Of a DNA stretch of 64,000 bases, positions 25,089 through 35,873 are shown piece by piece. The translations under genes were made by a program, and so were the position numbers. The DNA is from Marsupella aquatica (taxonomy: Eukaryota; Marchantiophyta), in the NCBI GenBank assembly GCA_973895155.1, contig OZ316893.1:2852001-2916000 (forward strand), read 5' to 3'. Positions within the stretch are counted from its first letter, which is position 1; every line of letters begins with the position of its first letter. Below the pieces are notes generated by a model, which had not been told where the DNA came from, ran no database searches, and worked only from the letters and a program-made list of their open reading frames with translations.

Positions 25089-28000
25089 TTACATACATCC
25101 TGTTTCGTTGCAAGGTCGCTGCCTCTCGAGGAACTGGAGAACAGGTGTAAACACATCCTGTGTTCGGTTGACAGAGTACAAAAGGTCAAAATGTGCGTAA
25201 GCAGGAAGTAACACTGCCGAGTTGTTACTGCTGGGGCCTGAACTCAAATGGGACATGAACTGGCGCACTCCACCGGGTGGAGCAACGTTGTCTCGCCCTC
25301 CATAAATTACCAGCACCGGAAGACTGGTAGGAATGTCATCCGGATCATAGATCGGTGGCATCGGCGATCCATCGTACGCTAAGGAGTTATTCACAACACT
25401 TCCGTAATCGAAGTGGCTCCATCTGTTGGTCCGAATGCCTGCACAGTATGTCGCCAAAACTTACTGTCTACTCCATGTAAAAGACAGGAGTGATCACCCT
25501 ATCGAAGTCCAGCGCTCAGACTGTAAAGTTCTATCTTTGACAGATAAAATGTGCAACCTAAATCGTGAACATATGCCTCAATTCTGTCTACAGAGCTCTA
25601 CACTACAGATGCAAAAGCTATCCAATTTCTTAGGTTGGAGCCAGAGTAAAGCACCTTGTCGGTAGTGCATCAAGTTTTTCAGGGACGTCGTGCCATCCCA
25701 CCCGTTGCCAAGCTTCACTTTATACTTTGATCCTAAGCAGCAGTTTGGTCCTGTAAGGTTGAGAAGGCATTGCAGAACACAAGGAACTATTAGGATAAAT
25801 TAGGAGAAACGAGTGAATGGTCGAATGGGCCAGCTGTAAAGAACAACTGTCATGACTCCTGAGTGAGCAGCCTCACCAAAAATGGGATGGGCAAAGAAAC
25901 TACTGGACCAGACAGTAAAGGTCTCTGATATATTAATTAATTTGTGTATCAGAATTGATGTATGCCCATATAAGCTCTGGAACTCAAGTTCGGATGTAGC
26001 AGTTTTATGAATGGTGCCTCATATCATGAGCTAAAGTCTTAGGTAGGACTTCACTTAACATTCTGACTGGACCTCTGCTAGTCATGATCCATTAAAAGGC
26101 AGCCTATAGGTGAAGATTCGGTCGGTACCTGAGACATCTGTCAATAAAGTAGGCATGGGACCCAGGCTCGAGAGCACCGAATTGAAAACCCTACAGTCAG
26201 AAAGAAAAGGTCCACAAGTTTGTGAAGTCAGAGATCAATCTGAGGCGAAGAACTTGCATCGAAATATGAAAACAAAGATTTGCAAATTCCTGTCAACTTT
26301 GCGCAATAGACATATACTCACGACGTGAGATTGAAGACTCCGTTTTGAAAGTCCTTGGAGTAGTAGCTCTGCAGGAAGACACAACAAACAATCATGCATG
26401 GTTGTCCAGTACACATTTAGCTAGAGTCAAATTTAGACGGTCGAGTGTGCATGCCATCTTCATCTTCACTCTACATAAAAATGCTACAGGACAAGGCACA
26501 GAACAAAACAACTCTGTAAACGACTACATGCATATGCGCCTTGAACAGCGCAAAATGTGGATTGAAGAACATGCTAAAGAGCACGAAGTTGTTACTCTTC
26601 CAATCTTGCTTCCTAGCAGTGCTCCCCAGGCATTTAGCGCGCGTGAATTCGTGTTGCCACGGTAAATGGTCGGGCCTATCAACGTTAGGCTTCTCAAAAT
26701 AGGAGACAAGAAGGGCATCGTTGCTGCTGCAGCTCCTGCCGTCGCGCTCTGAGAGCAAAGAACATTCAAAATAAAATCTGCTTGAGAATTGTATGCCACT
26801 CTCGACAGAAGGGGTCAATATGCTAGCTAGTCTGGATTCGGATCAGAGCTAGAAATCTAAGCCTCAGATCGAAAGCACTGGCTAAAACTAACTAAATCCC
26901 ACTTGATCTCAACATTTCACCTGTGATATGCCTACGAAGTGGACGGTCGATCCAGTTTCTGTCTTCACGAGCTCGAGGAGTGCTGGCATGTCGTACTTGG
27001 CATGCTCGTCCCAAGTCCAATTCCAATACCTCTGCATTAATGGCAAGCGCAATATTCACAAAAGGTCATGTGAGGTCGAGGACCGTTCACGAGACGAAAC
27101 TGAACAATGCATGACTCGTGACAATCTTTCATCATCATTGCAACTCAACTATCATCCCATATATAGCAAGATAAGCCTTTGCATTAAGACTCTCGACCGA
27201 ATTTAATCTTGCTGGGACGAACTGACCTGATCTTCGGGTGATAGCGAGACATGATCGTGGGCATAGTAGGTGGCTCGCTGATGGCCGACCCATACATCAA
27301 AGCCTGCGTTGAGTAGAAGAAATGGTAATAACTGATCCGAATCTTCATCTACATGAATGAACCAACTGTTGCCATTCTGAAACTCGTGGTGCATTAAAAG
27401 CACAGGTTCGCCGCTTTCTGTCGGTGATATTGGCCCCGCACTCGATGGGGACAGTGCTGCGGATGGTGACTCTGATTGTGAGTCATTTTTCGCCGGAGTC
27501 AGTCCGTCATCTGTAGTTGGATTGAGTTCCGGAAGTTCAGCCACCTCGTCTAACGAATCAATTGTTTGCGGTGAGGGCGCAGCATGACCCGGAGTTGACA
27601 ACAATGTGATAGAAGGGTCGCTTGGAGCTGCGTTGGGAAGAGATTGATATCCCTTTGTAAAATTCATGGAGAGCGGCGAACTTTCCGAAGCTGCAGTTGC
27701 TGGTGTTGTTTCGGAATTTGCAGGATGTTTATGAGATTTGCCGCTCAGACCTGGTACATAGCCAACACTTCCCTGACTTATGCTCGGGTGGACGAAGTCT
27801 TCTTTCGAGGCGGTCGAGTCGGGGAATGTTCGGTGCTGAACAGCTACATTGCTATAGACTGAAGGAGCTAGAGATATGCAAGTAACGTCAGTCGTCCTTG
27901 ACGACTGAGGTTGATTTGATTCCCGAACGAAATCGGGAATCGTCTTATAAGGTTTCTCTGCTGTAGTAACGCAGAGCGGTAGCAAAGGTGCCGGAGCCTC

Positions 28001-28382
28001 TATCGAACTCGATGTTGCTCTGCGTACGTTGCTAATACGATGGGCGAGTAATAGAAACCCGTCGGTTGTCATCGTCTGCGTTGGGGAAAATCAAAGAGTC
28101 AATCGAGCAAATACTTGCAACACCTAGAACTGTAGCACTCGATCCCTGTCTTTCCACTTATACAAAAGGGAAGCATATATGAGGATCGATCGGGTTCGTG
28201 GAACATACCGTGTACTGGCGACAATTGTACCCGTAGGGCAATGCAAATCTTTCGCAAAACAACAAGTCGGCAGTCTGGGTTTGCACATTCTGCGCTAAAC
28301 TGAAGTGTTCAGCCATTGCAAGAAGCAGCACTAGTCTAAGAGCTCCAGAAGAGAACCATAGCTTACCACGCTCCATCTTCAT
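25089..28382 (-). CDS. Triacylglycerol-lipase-like alpha/beta hydrolase with large Ser/Pro/Thr insertion (eight exons)
   Basis: Exons (minus strand): 28382-28209, 28075-27227, 27031-26921, 26748-26596, 26368-26322, 26190-26129, 25750-25655, 25438-25089. Every junction has GT..AG and the 1842 nt read through without a stop to 613 residues. Residues 1-30 are a secretory signal peptide (LRLVLLLAMAEHFSLA). Lipase landmarks follow: GYNCRQYTTMTTDGFLLLAHRI (58-exon junction), NAGFDVWVG, HDHVSLSPEDQ, RYWNWTWDEHAKYDMPALLE, the elbow VGISQ|SATAG (Ser377), MPFLSP, GPNCCLG, NLMHYRQGIRTNRWSHFDYG, the acid in YGGRDNVAP and the His in YAHFDLLY. Two features are odd: about 200 Ser/Pro/Thr-rich residues sit in exon 2 between LLLAHRI and VLLMHH, and key motifs differ from the usual forms (G-x-S-x-S instead of G-x-S-x-G, HH instead of the oxyanion-hole HG). 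Family members are usually near 400-450 residues. It is probably a secreted or vacuolar lipase relative; activity is uncertain. Confidence 0.85.
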
Positions 28383-31314
28383 AACTGATCGATCTACCTA
28401 GCTAGAGCCCTAATTAAGCTACAGTAGCTAAACTAGCAAAGAGTAATCAAGCTGTTGGTCAAGAGCTCAGAGCTTAGACCCTCTCTCGTCCCTTCCCGGA
28501 ATATATCCTGCGCTGATTCTTCGCGATCGGTTGCCTCCCTCTTGTAATAGAGGTCGTTGAAAACTTCAGCCTAATGCCCACACGCTTCTCTGATTGCTAC
28601 GTGCGTGGATCACTGCAGCAGGCGCTTGGAGAGATATCTTCCAAAACCAGACTGAGAGTGAAAGGAATTGAAGTGGGATGCTCTCGGGGAGAACCACGGA
28701 GGATGCTCATTCCACTTCCCATTGATGGAGACAAGAATAGAGACAGGTTCGGACGATGCCAAGGAATTAATCGAGTGGCCCGAACTTCGATCACGTTGTA
28801 GTAAGGTAAATAAGGGCGCATATGATCACTTTAGAGCTGATCACTGGATACAGTGCAACGAAAGTGAATGAGCAGGAAAGCGGAGCCATAGAAGCCAAGT
28901 AGCCAATTACGAACGTACAGCTATTAGCTGCCGTGTTCAGGACCAGCCGCGGCGCTTTTCAAGTTTGAAATTTTTTTTGAGTACATTTCTTCGCTGGCAT
29001 TGTCTCTCGAATAACTTCGTCCAGAAACGGTGGCTTCGTTCAACGTCTAAATGATATAACGTCAACATCGGACATGTTTCCGATCGAAGAGTCGAGAGGT
29101 ACGTTGTAAGTCACCATTAGGGAGATCCAACAGCTTAAATTAGCTAAAGACTTCTGGTACAGACTAGTCTTGGGGTCCATCTCCAATTGCTACATGCTCT
29201 GGATCGGATATCGATCACATTTTGGAGCTCAACACATGCATGCAAATGCATACCCAGGGAATTGTCTGTCTGTCTGTCTCCTTCCCTGAGTTCGACAGCG
29301 GTGGCCTGGGCCGAGCAACTTTGGAATGGTCGTCAACCAGGTTTTGACAGCAATGCCCTGCTCTGAGTAATCTGGACGAGGGGGCGGGTTCAAAACTAGA
29401 GGTATATCGTATGCTCCATATTACAGCGTCGTGGATGAATACGGTGACGAGGAAGTATACTGTTTTACCTCGGGCTGTGGAGTCTTTGTTGCATTCCACC
29501 ATTGCTAAACCGTACTAACTCTTAGGAACAGGTGCCCGATCTTTGTAACGCTGTTCGCCTGTTCTCGCTAGAGTCCTACGCTTCACGGCCTACCAAAATG
29601 GATCGATCTACTACGTACGTACAGGTTCCTCAAGGGCTTTCGAGCTCAGACCTCTCTCTTCCATCTTGCTGCTAATTCTGGGCGATCGGTTGCATGACCT
29701 TCCACTTGTCCTTGGAATGTCGAGCACCACCGCTAAGTTGCTAACTCATTCAAGCTGAAAATCATTCCGATCCTGAGAAAGCTTGATGCTTGGTTGTCGG
29801 GCGAATAATCTCTCTGACGTTGGGAACCCAATCCAAACCCCAACGCAATGACGCCACTGACAGCGCAAGCATCAACCAGTTTTGCAAGACTAAGTAAGTT
29901 TCATCGCGAGCACAGTTCTATCGATGTGCAGCAGGCACGACCAGTAGTATGAGATCGGAGATGTATAGCAATTCCATCTTTTTTTTTGCGACCAGGCCCC
30001 TCGCTCACCGGACGCAGAGCTGGGGTTTGTGCACGTGACATGAAGCAGGACTGTTTCAGAATTGTTCAGCAAAAATCAGATGCTGATTGATGCATGATGC
30101 ATCCGATAAACCTGCAACTAGTACATATGTTCCCTTCAAGGAAGACGGGCGTCCAACGCTTCGATACTCTAGCTAGATAACTTCCAGTCCATTGATCAAA
30201 ACATGAGAGATTGGAATCAAATTGAGACTCGATCAGGAACTCATTCCCCTTAGTTTGTAGACCCAACTTATTGAGTTAATTTCACTCGGAGTCTTCACTA
30301 ACAAGTAAATTTCAATAAAAGACCAAGGTCACCCGGTTTAGTGAAAGTTATCTCGAGAAGTACGAGTCTTCACTGACAACCCGGCTGACAAGGCAGTTAC
30401 TCGTTTTAGCAAAATTAACTAGTCGACAACAAGAAGTTAATGAAAGTTCTGTGAAGGTGTGAAACACTAGAGGTGCCCACAGACGAGAGACTCACTGTGA
30501 GTCTTGCCTGGCATGCTGTACTGTGCATCAAACCTTGTATCCCAAAGGCTTCGGTCCACTAATATTGATTTCCACAGAGTGACAGAGAATTTTACAGGGT
30601 TCCACCAGTACTTTATAGCCTTGGTGACATTAATTTAATTACGCGCTGGAGGGATACGGTCAAGCGTAATCCTCCACGGTAGTCACACGAATTGAATTCT
30701 GAGGCTGCAAAATTGAGCAACAAAACACCAGCATAGACAACACACTTCTACGATCCGAAGGTTTTTGAACAGGGTACTTACTTAGGCTCGACCTATTGTT
30801 CTCAAACGAGCTATTGATCGTGCGAGAAGTTCTGATGGACAGGCGTTGAGAACTAATGACTGTACTGTATGTAGTGGATCATCGATTCCTGTTGGTTACA
30901 CAAGAGATGAATATAGCCGCCTGGCGAGAACAATAGCGAGATCAATTGAATACGTACGGGATTGAATATCAAGAAAACGAGGAATGTTATCGAGATGAAA
31001 CTACAGTATGCCATTCCAGCTGTTTAACCTAAAATACACATCACAAACAGTTTTTTGAGCCCTCAGCCAAAGTCTGATTTATTCAAAATACCCTAGTCGC
31101 CCGAGAAACACAATTGAAAGGCTGGATATCAAACCCACTTGTGTATGCTATAAGTGCACAAACATTCTCGTCTAACCTAGTTTGATTGAGAAATTTATTC
31201 GCGGACATGGAGTCCATTATTTGTCAAAGCAGGCCAAATTCAGTCATTCACCAGTCGTTTTCCCCACTGACTTTGAAGAGGGTGCTGCCACTGGATCCAG
31301 GTACTGCATTAAAT
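28383..31314. other. Intergenic DNA upstream of the lipase-like gene
   Basis: About 2.9 kb. The promoter of the lipase-like gene should lie in the first few hundred bases, but I cannot assign a specific TATA box. A short (tctg)n microsatellite is at about 29266-29281. Open frames at 28574-28871 and 29215-29502 show no family features. Confidence 0.45.
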
Positions 31315-31653
31315 CTAACTACCTGGACATACAGTGTATGATATGGGGGAAGCGCCACAGATACGCAGTTCGTTGTTCTCCGGGACGAATACTGAGAATC
31401 CGTCATTTTGGACTCCGTTCTCATATAGTCCAATCTGATAGAAGTCAGTCCCCGTCGTTTGCGTCGAAAAAGTTGTCATGTGGTGCGGCGCCAACGAAAG
31501 GATGATGATGGATGAGTTCAGATCCTTCACACTCAGTGTGTAAGTATCGGAGAAATTTTTGACAATAATATCGCAACTGCCCATCTGCACCGCGGATAGA
31601 AAAACCAGCGGCAGGAGAAGTAGTAGACTCATCTTCATCAAACTCGTCGTCAT
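31315..31653 (-). CDS. Small secreted protein of unknown family
   Basis: Single open frame. The best start is the ATG at 31653, which begins directly before a signal peptide (MKMSLLLLLPLVFLSAVQMGSC, cleavage probably near the Ser-Cys). An upstream ATG at 31704 in the same frame would add 17 polar, basic residues before the hydrophobic core and is less likely. Total length is 112 residues. The mature part (about 85 residues) alternates polar and hydrophobic residues like a small beta-sandwich, has potential N-glycosylation sites (NFS, NSS) and only two further cysteines near the end (RICGAS...YTVCPGS), which could form one disulfide. I do not recognise the family. The inverted-repeat arm at 32183-32611 contains a TATA sequence oriented toward this gene about 690 bases upstream, so a 5' UTR intron or an unseen first exon is possible. 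Confidence 0.6.
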   Translation of the reverse strand: MTTSLMKMSLLLLLPLVFLSAVQMGSCDIIVKNFSDTYTLSVKDLNSSIIILSLAPHHMTTFSTQTTGTDFYQIGLYENGVQNDGFSVFVPENNELRICGASPISYTVCPGS

Positions 31654-32182
31654 GATTCCAATAACCCGACGTCTGTCGATCCTTCCGTTAGTATCTGCCA
31701 CCAAATGATCAATTACTACACGTCAATAGCTCGGGTGAAATGAATGGAGTCAGTCCCCGCAACCCGGACCGAAGAGTCATCATTGTAACATTCATTGGCC
31801 TGTCAATTCCAAACATCTACTATTTTCCCTTCCCGCGGGATGTTTTTTGCAAGAGACTGACCGGCTTTCAAGACGGAAGTAGATTTGTAACCAACACCAT
31901 CCACGCCAAGCACATTAGCCTTTGTTAACTTGTCCTTCCACGGACCCAAACACTTCGCAGTAAAGATTTTTCCGCACAAATAAAGTCACAGGCACTTTAG
32001 AAAGAAATGAGACTCTTCAATAAGACACGACTCGTATTGGGTTCTCCGCGGAGAGAAATATGCCAAATGACCAACTTATATAAAATCACAAGTGAAAGGG
32101 GTGGAACTGCAATCGACCTTGTAGAAGACCAGTTGAGAAAATTGAAAGAATCACTGCGCGCAGCTCAATGAAGAAGACGGGA
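31654..32182. other. Region between the small secreted gene and its putative promoter
   Basis: About 530 bases that should correspond to the 5' untranslated region, possibly with an intron, of the minus-strand gene at 31315-31653. A plus-strand frame at 31740-31928 is not supported. Confidence 0.4.
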
Positions 32183-32611
32183 GAGGACGAAATCGAGGAA
32201 GCAAGACAATGCGGACTTGAATTCGAAAATCAACTGCCGGCAGGTGAAAGATAGAAACTCCAGAATTGGATGCCCAGATTCTGAAAACTAGAGAAGAGTC
32301 CGGATGAGGAGTGAGAACAATGAACTGCACACCAGTAGTGAGCGGCTTATATAACAATCAAAAGACCCAAAACACCAACTGTCCGACCTTGCGTGCGACT
32401 GTTGCTACTGGGTGGAGTCTTCATTGCCTATAATTTACGTCAAGGAGTTAATATGTGACCTGGCTGTAAACTATGAGGGATAAGATAAGTTGTAAACCCG
32501 TTAACTTTCAAAATTTGTGTGAACTGTTAGTGATGTCTCGATCCTCACACTTACAAGAAGTAGATCTATGGGTATTTGATCAGTTGCGCCCCATAGAAAA
32601 CTATAACACAG
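32183..32611 (-). repeat. Left arm of a promoter-bearing inverted duplication
   Basis: Read as its reverse complement, this stretch matches 34120-34547 almost base for base over about 430 bp, starting at gaggacgaaatcgaggaagc. It contains TTATATAA (32347-32354). At its inner end it is followed by a ~612-bp insertion absent from the right arm. Confidence 0.92.
32347..32354 (-). promoter_or_regulatory. TATA box candidate, left arm (leftward)
   Basis: TTATATAAGCC in the minus-strand sense, followed about 25-35 bases later by a pyrimidine-rich CATTGTTCTCACTC that could hold the transcription start. Transcription would run toward the small secreted gene at 31653-31315. The identical box in the right arm faces the other way. 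Confidence 0.5.
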
Positions 32612-33223
32612 TGTTGCACCAAAAAGTGCATTTGTGGTCATTCAAATTTGGCCGGGTGCATGTTTTGGGTGGAAAACAGTGATGACAAGAAAAAGTGGAA
32701 GGAAGAAACGCAAATTAAAAGGAATTACAGACAAGAAACAGTGGAACGAAGAAACCAAAAAAGAAATTATATTGAGGGATTTGCTTGATGGGACCCCAAA
32801 ATGAAAAGTGTTACTAGGTAGTACCCCTCACTGATCCAGGCCTTTGATTGACCTTGAATCTTCTTACCCAAAACTTCAGGGGGCCTATCAAGTAAGGCAA
32901 TTCATTTGGGTTCCATCAAACAAATATCCTGAATTATATTTGGTGTGGCAGTGTTTTATGTGCAAGAAGAAAAATACTTTACTCCCTTGTACCATCCTTG
33001 CATAAGATGTGCTCCTCCCTCTACCATCCATGCAAATGCTCCTCTCTCGTTACCATGCATGCATAGGAAGTGCTTCTCGCCCTACCATCCATTAATCCAT
33101 GCATAGTAAATGCTTCTCGCCCTACCATCCATACATAGGAAACTGTGTTACATACTCCTAATGACGGGAATTTAATTACAAATATTACATAGTCAAGAAA
33201 GTAGTGCGCAATTCAATGTAATC
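32612..33223. mobile_element. Insertion interrupting the left arm
   Basis: The right arm reads continuously across the point where these ~612 bases lie in the left arm, so they were inserted after the duplication or deleted from the right arm. Near 33000-33140 they contain 'ctaccatccatgcatag...gcttctcgcc' units of about 36 bp in three to four imperfect copies. They also hold a short repeat shared with about 13311-13385. I see no clear terminal repeats or target duplication, so the element type is not assigned. Confidence 0.55.
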
Positions 33224-33367
33224 AATGAGAGAAAGAAGAGACCCTGAAAGAGGCCAAGAATAGCAAAAAAGGGGGGGGGGGGGGGGGGAAGGGGAGCTGG
33301 TGTTAAGGTTTGAAAAATGACAAAACAAATAATCAAACCATTCACACTTTGTTGTAATTTGGTGGTA
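33224..33367 (+). repeat. Inner segment of the left arm
   Basis: Matches the reverse complement of 33969-34121 (gagagaaagaagagaccctg ... ttgtaatttggtggta). It includes a run of 18 G at 33271-33288, opposite a C-rich run in the right arm. Confidence 0.88.
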
Positions 33368-33968
33368 AACACATTGACGGACCAAACGGGAAGTGTGACC
33401 ACCCAACGAGAAGTGTGTTTTGGATTTCGCCAAAAATGGCAAAAAATTCCATAAATTTATCTGGAAAACATGAATTCTAGTAAGAATCCACAACAACAGC
33501 GGGAACAACAGCGTGGGTGAGACTGTCCAAGCTCACAGTCCCCCTGATGAGTCTAGAGTTAGACAGCATAGCTGCCCGACCCTGTGGGTAGCATTCATGG
33601 GTATTACCTGGTGGGTAGCATTCATGGGTATTACCTGGTGGGTACATTGAATTGGGCCTTTTGGCCTGATTAGTTTTCTTGTTGGTTTTGGGTGCGCTGC
33701 TCCTTTTCAGGGTGGTGGCCCTGCCTGCGGTGGTTTACTCTGGGTGTCTCGGGTCCCGGCCCTTCCCGGCTTTTTGAGAAAGAAAAAAGAAAAAAGAAAA
33801 ATACCAGAAGAAGAAGATGTAGTTGAATGAGGAAAATATCATGGATTGGTGCAAAAGATAGTTACTCTTGAGCGGGGTCTTGAGTAGAAGATTTAGTTTG
33901 CTAAAATGATCTCATTGCAAAAAGGTCATCGAGTAAAAGATGTCATGGCACAAAAGAGAGGCGACAGC
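33368..33968. other. Spacer of the inverted duplication
   Basis: About 600 bases between the arms. It holds two exact copies of a 27-bp unit (gtgggtagcattcatgggta...) at 33584-33637. A GC-rich stretch follows ('gtttactctgggtgtctcgggtcccggccc') and ends in an A-rich run (gaaagaaaaaagaaaaaagaaaa) near 33800, which resembles a non-LTR retroposon 3' end. The start of the spacer (about 33368-33480) is similar to about 62657-62780. Confidence 0.5.
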
Positions 33969-34547
33969 TACCACCAAATTACAACAAAGTGGGAATGGTT
34001 TGATTATTTGTTTTGTCATTTTTCTTTTAAACCTTAACACCAGCCCCCCTTCGCCCCCCCCCCCCCGCCCCCCCGCCCCCGCTTTACTTTGGTCTCTTTC
34101 AGGGTCTCTTCTTTCTCTCATGGTATTATAGTTTTCTATGGGGCGCAACTGATCAAATACCCATAGATCTACTTCTTGTAAGTGTGAGGATCGAGACATC
34201 ACTAACAGTTCACACAAATTTTGAAAGTTAACGGGTTTACAACTTATCTTATCCCTCATTTACAGCCAGGTCACATATTAACTCCTTGACGTAAATTATA
34301 GGCAATGAAGACTCCACCCAGTAGCAACAGTCGCACGCAAGGTCGGACAGTTGGTGTTTTGGGTCTTTTGATTGTTATATAAGCCGCTCACTACTGGTGT
34401 GCAGTTCATTGTTCTCACTCCTCATCCGGACTCTTCTCTAGTTTTCAGAATCTGGGCATCCAATTCTGGAGTTTCTATCTTTCACCTGCCGGGCAGTTGA
34501 TTTTCGAATTCAAGTCCGCATTGTCTTGCTTCCTCGATTTCGTCCTC
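33969..34547 (+). repeat. Right arm of the inverted duplication (uninterrupted)
   Basis: Contains in one piece both segments that are separated in the left arm: 33969-34121 and 34120-34547. Homology stops abruptly at cgtcctc (34547), after which the sequence becomes attataaccattataacc, unrelated to the left side. It includes a C/G run at about 34044-34080. Confidence 0.92.
34375..34382 (+). promoter_or_regulatory. TATA box candidate, right arm (rightward)
   Basis: TTATATAAGCC followed by the same start-like CATTGTTCTCACTC as in the left arm. No open frame follows within the homologous part, so this looks like a promoter copy without its gene. Confidence 0.4.
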
Positions 34548-35459
34548 GATTTATTATAACCATTATAACCATTAGCCCAGGGATAGCATGGTTATTGTAA
34601 ATACTATTACGGGACTAATATGGCATATCTCAAAAGGCATAACTAAGGGACATAAGGCTCACCCTAAACATTAAAATGAAAGAGTCCGTCCCACATGGCT
34701 TTGCTAGTTTACACTCAGGGTGACCCTAGCTACTAGTTTTGTGCCCGCCGGAAATTGGCTTTGCATTCACCCAAACCAACCAAATAATAGTGCTTGCCTA
34801 AATCCATGAGAAAACAACACTCCTGCCTAGAACCCATAAGAAAAAGTGACACTACGGCTCTGCAGTGCATTGCATCCAGACTTACCAAAACCCTAAAACC
34901 ATTTGAAGACATAATACATGATGTCCTCAAATCCTAAACAGGAAATCAAGTTAGTCCAATAGCACTAAACTGGTTCCATTATATGGAAGGCCATACATCT
35001 TGTGTGACGGTTTGGGTCATAACCTGAGTAAGTCATTTTCACTCAAAGTTGTATGACACCAATCACATGATAAGATGAATTTAGATATAGATAAATGTAT
35101 ACATTTTATAATTAAACAACCACATATTTGCATGAATAACTTAATAATTAAAGAAAAGATTATATTATACTTTGTCGCAAGTGATATGTCACTTCCATGG
35201 AAGTGACCCCCGCTACCCCTCTCTCCCTCCCCTCTTGGAGCCGTGGGTGGGAATACAGCTTATGATGATTGACCCTGCTACAATTAGGGGGGGGATCATA
35301 ATAATTAAATTAGTTTGGGGGTTGTTTTTGTAAATAGTATGATCATGACTGGGAATTAGTCAGGTAATACCGTCCAGTTTGGGGGTTAACATTTGTAATA
35401 GGGCGTCTCGATAGTCCAGTAAAATGATGTAAAGGAAGAAAAGGGCGAATAGAACAGGG
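34548..35459. other. Intergenic DNA upstream of NTF2
   Basis: About 900 bases, AT-rich in the middle, with no gene. The NTF2 promoter should lie toward the right end, but no clear TATA box is visible. Confidence 0.45.
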
Positions 35460-35655
35460 CACTCCTCCGTCTCCCCTCCTCCCTCCCCCCGCCCTTTCTT
35501 GGTGGTCCCCCTTCTCCCCCTCTCTCTTCGTTGCACTCCCCTCCCTTCTCCCTATTCACTCACTCCCAACTCTCGTCCCTTTCCCTCTCGTTGCTCTCTC
35601 CCTCTCTCTCTCTGCCCCTCTCTCCCTCTCTCTCTCTGCCCCTCTCTCCCTCGCT
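35460..35655 (+). repeat. Pyrimidine (CT/CCCT) tract in the NTF2 leader or promoter
   Basis: Dense CT-rich sequence with two near-identical copies of ctctgcccctctctccctctctct. It lies 220-410 bases upstream of the NTF2 start codon. Pyrimidine patches are common in leaders of plant housekeeping genes. The open frames called here on both strands are products of the simple sequence. Confidence 0.8.
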
Positions 35656-35873
35656 CGTCGCGCACGAATCTCCCTCTCGTTGGCTTCCGGGGAAGTGGAT
35701 TGCTCGAGAAGACGAAGAAGGGCGCACCAGGAATTCTGTGAATCCAGCAGTTTCAGTCGAGTCGGATAGCAGGTGGGAAAGATTTGGAGAGTTCAGGAGC
35801 AGCAACAAGTCTTGTGGGTCCTCCTATCGATAGCACGAACTCACGAGAGCGCGAACGATCGGCCAACCGATCC

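Noticed and set aside
31182-31505. 107-codon plus-strand frame
   Set aside because: Overlaps the minus-strand secreted protein, which has a clear signal peptide; treated as a shadow.
35499-35833. Pro/Ser-rich and Glu/Arg-rich frames upstream of NTF2
   Set aside because: They are translations of the CT-rich simple sequence on both strands.
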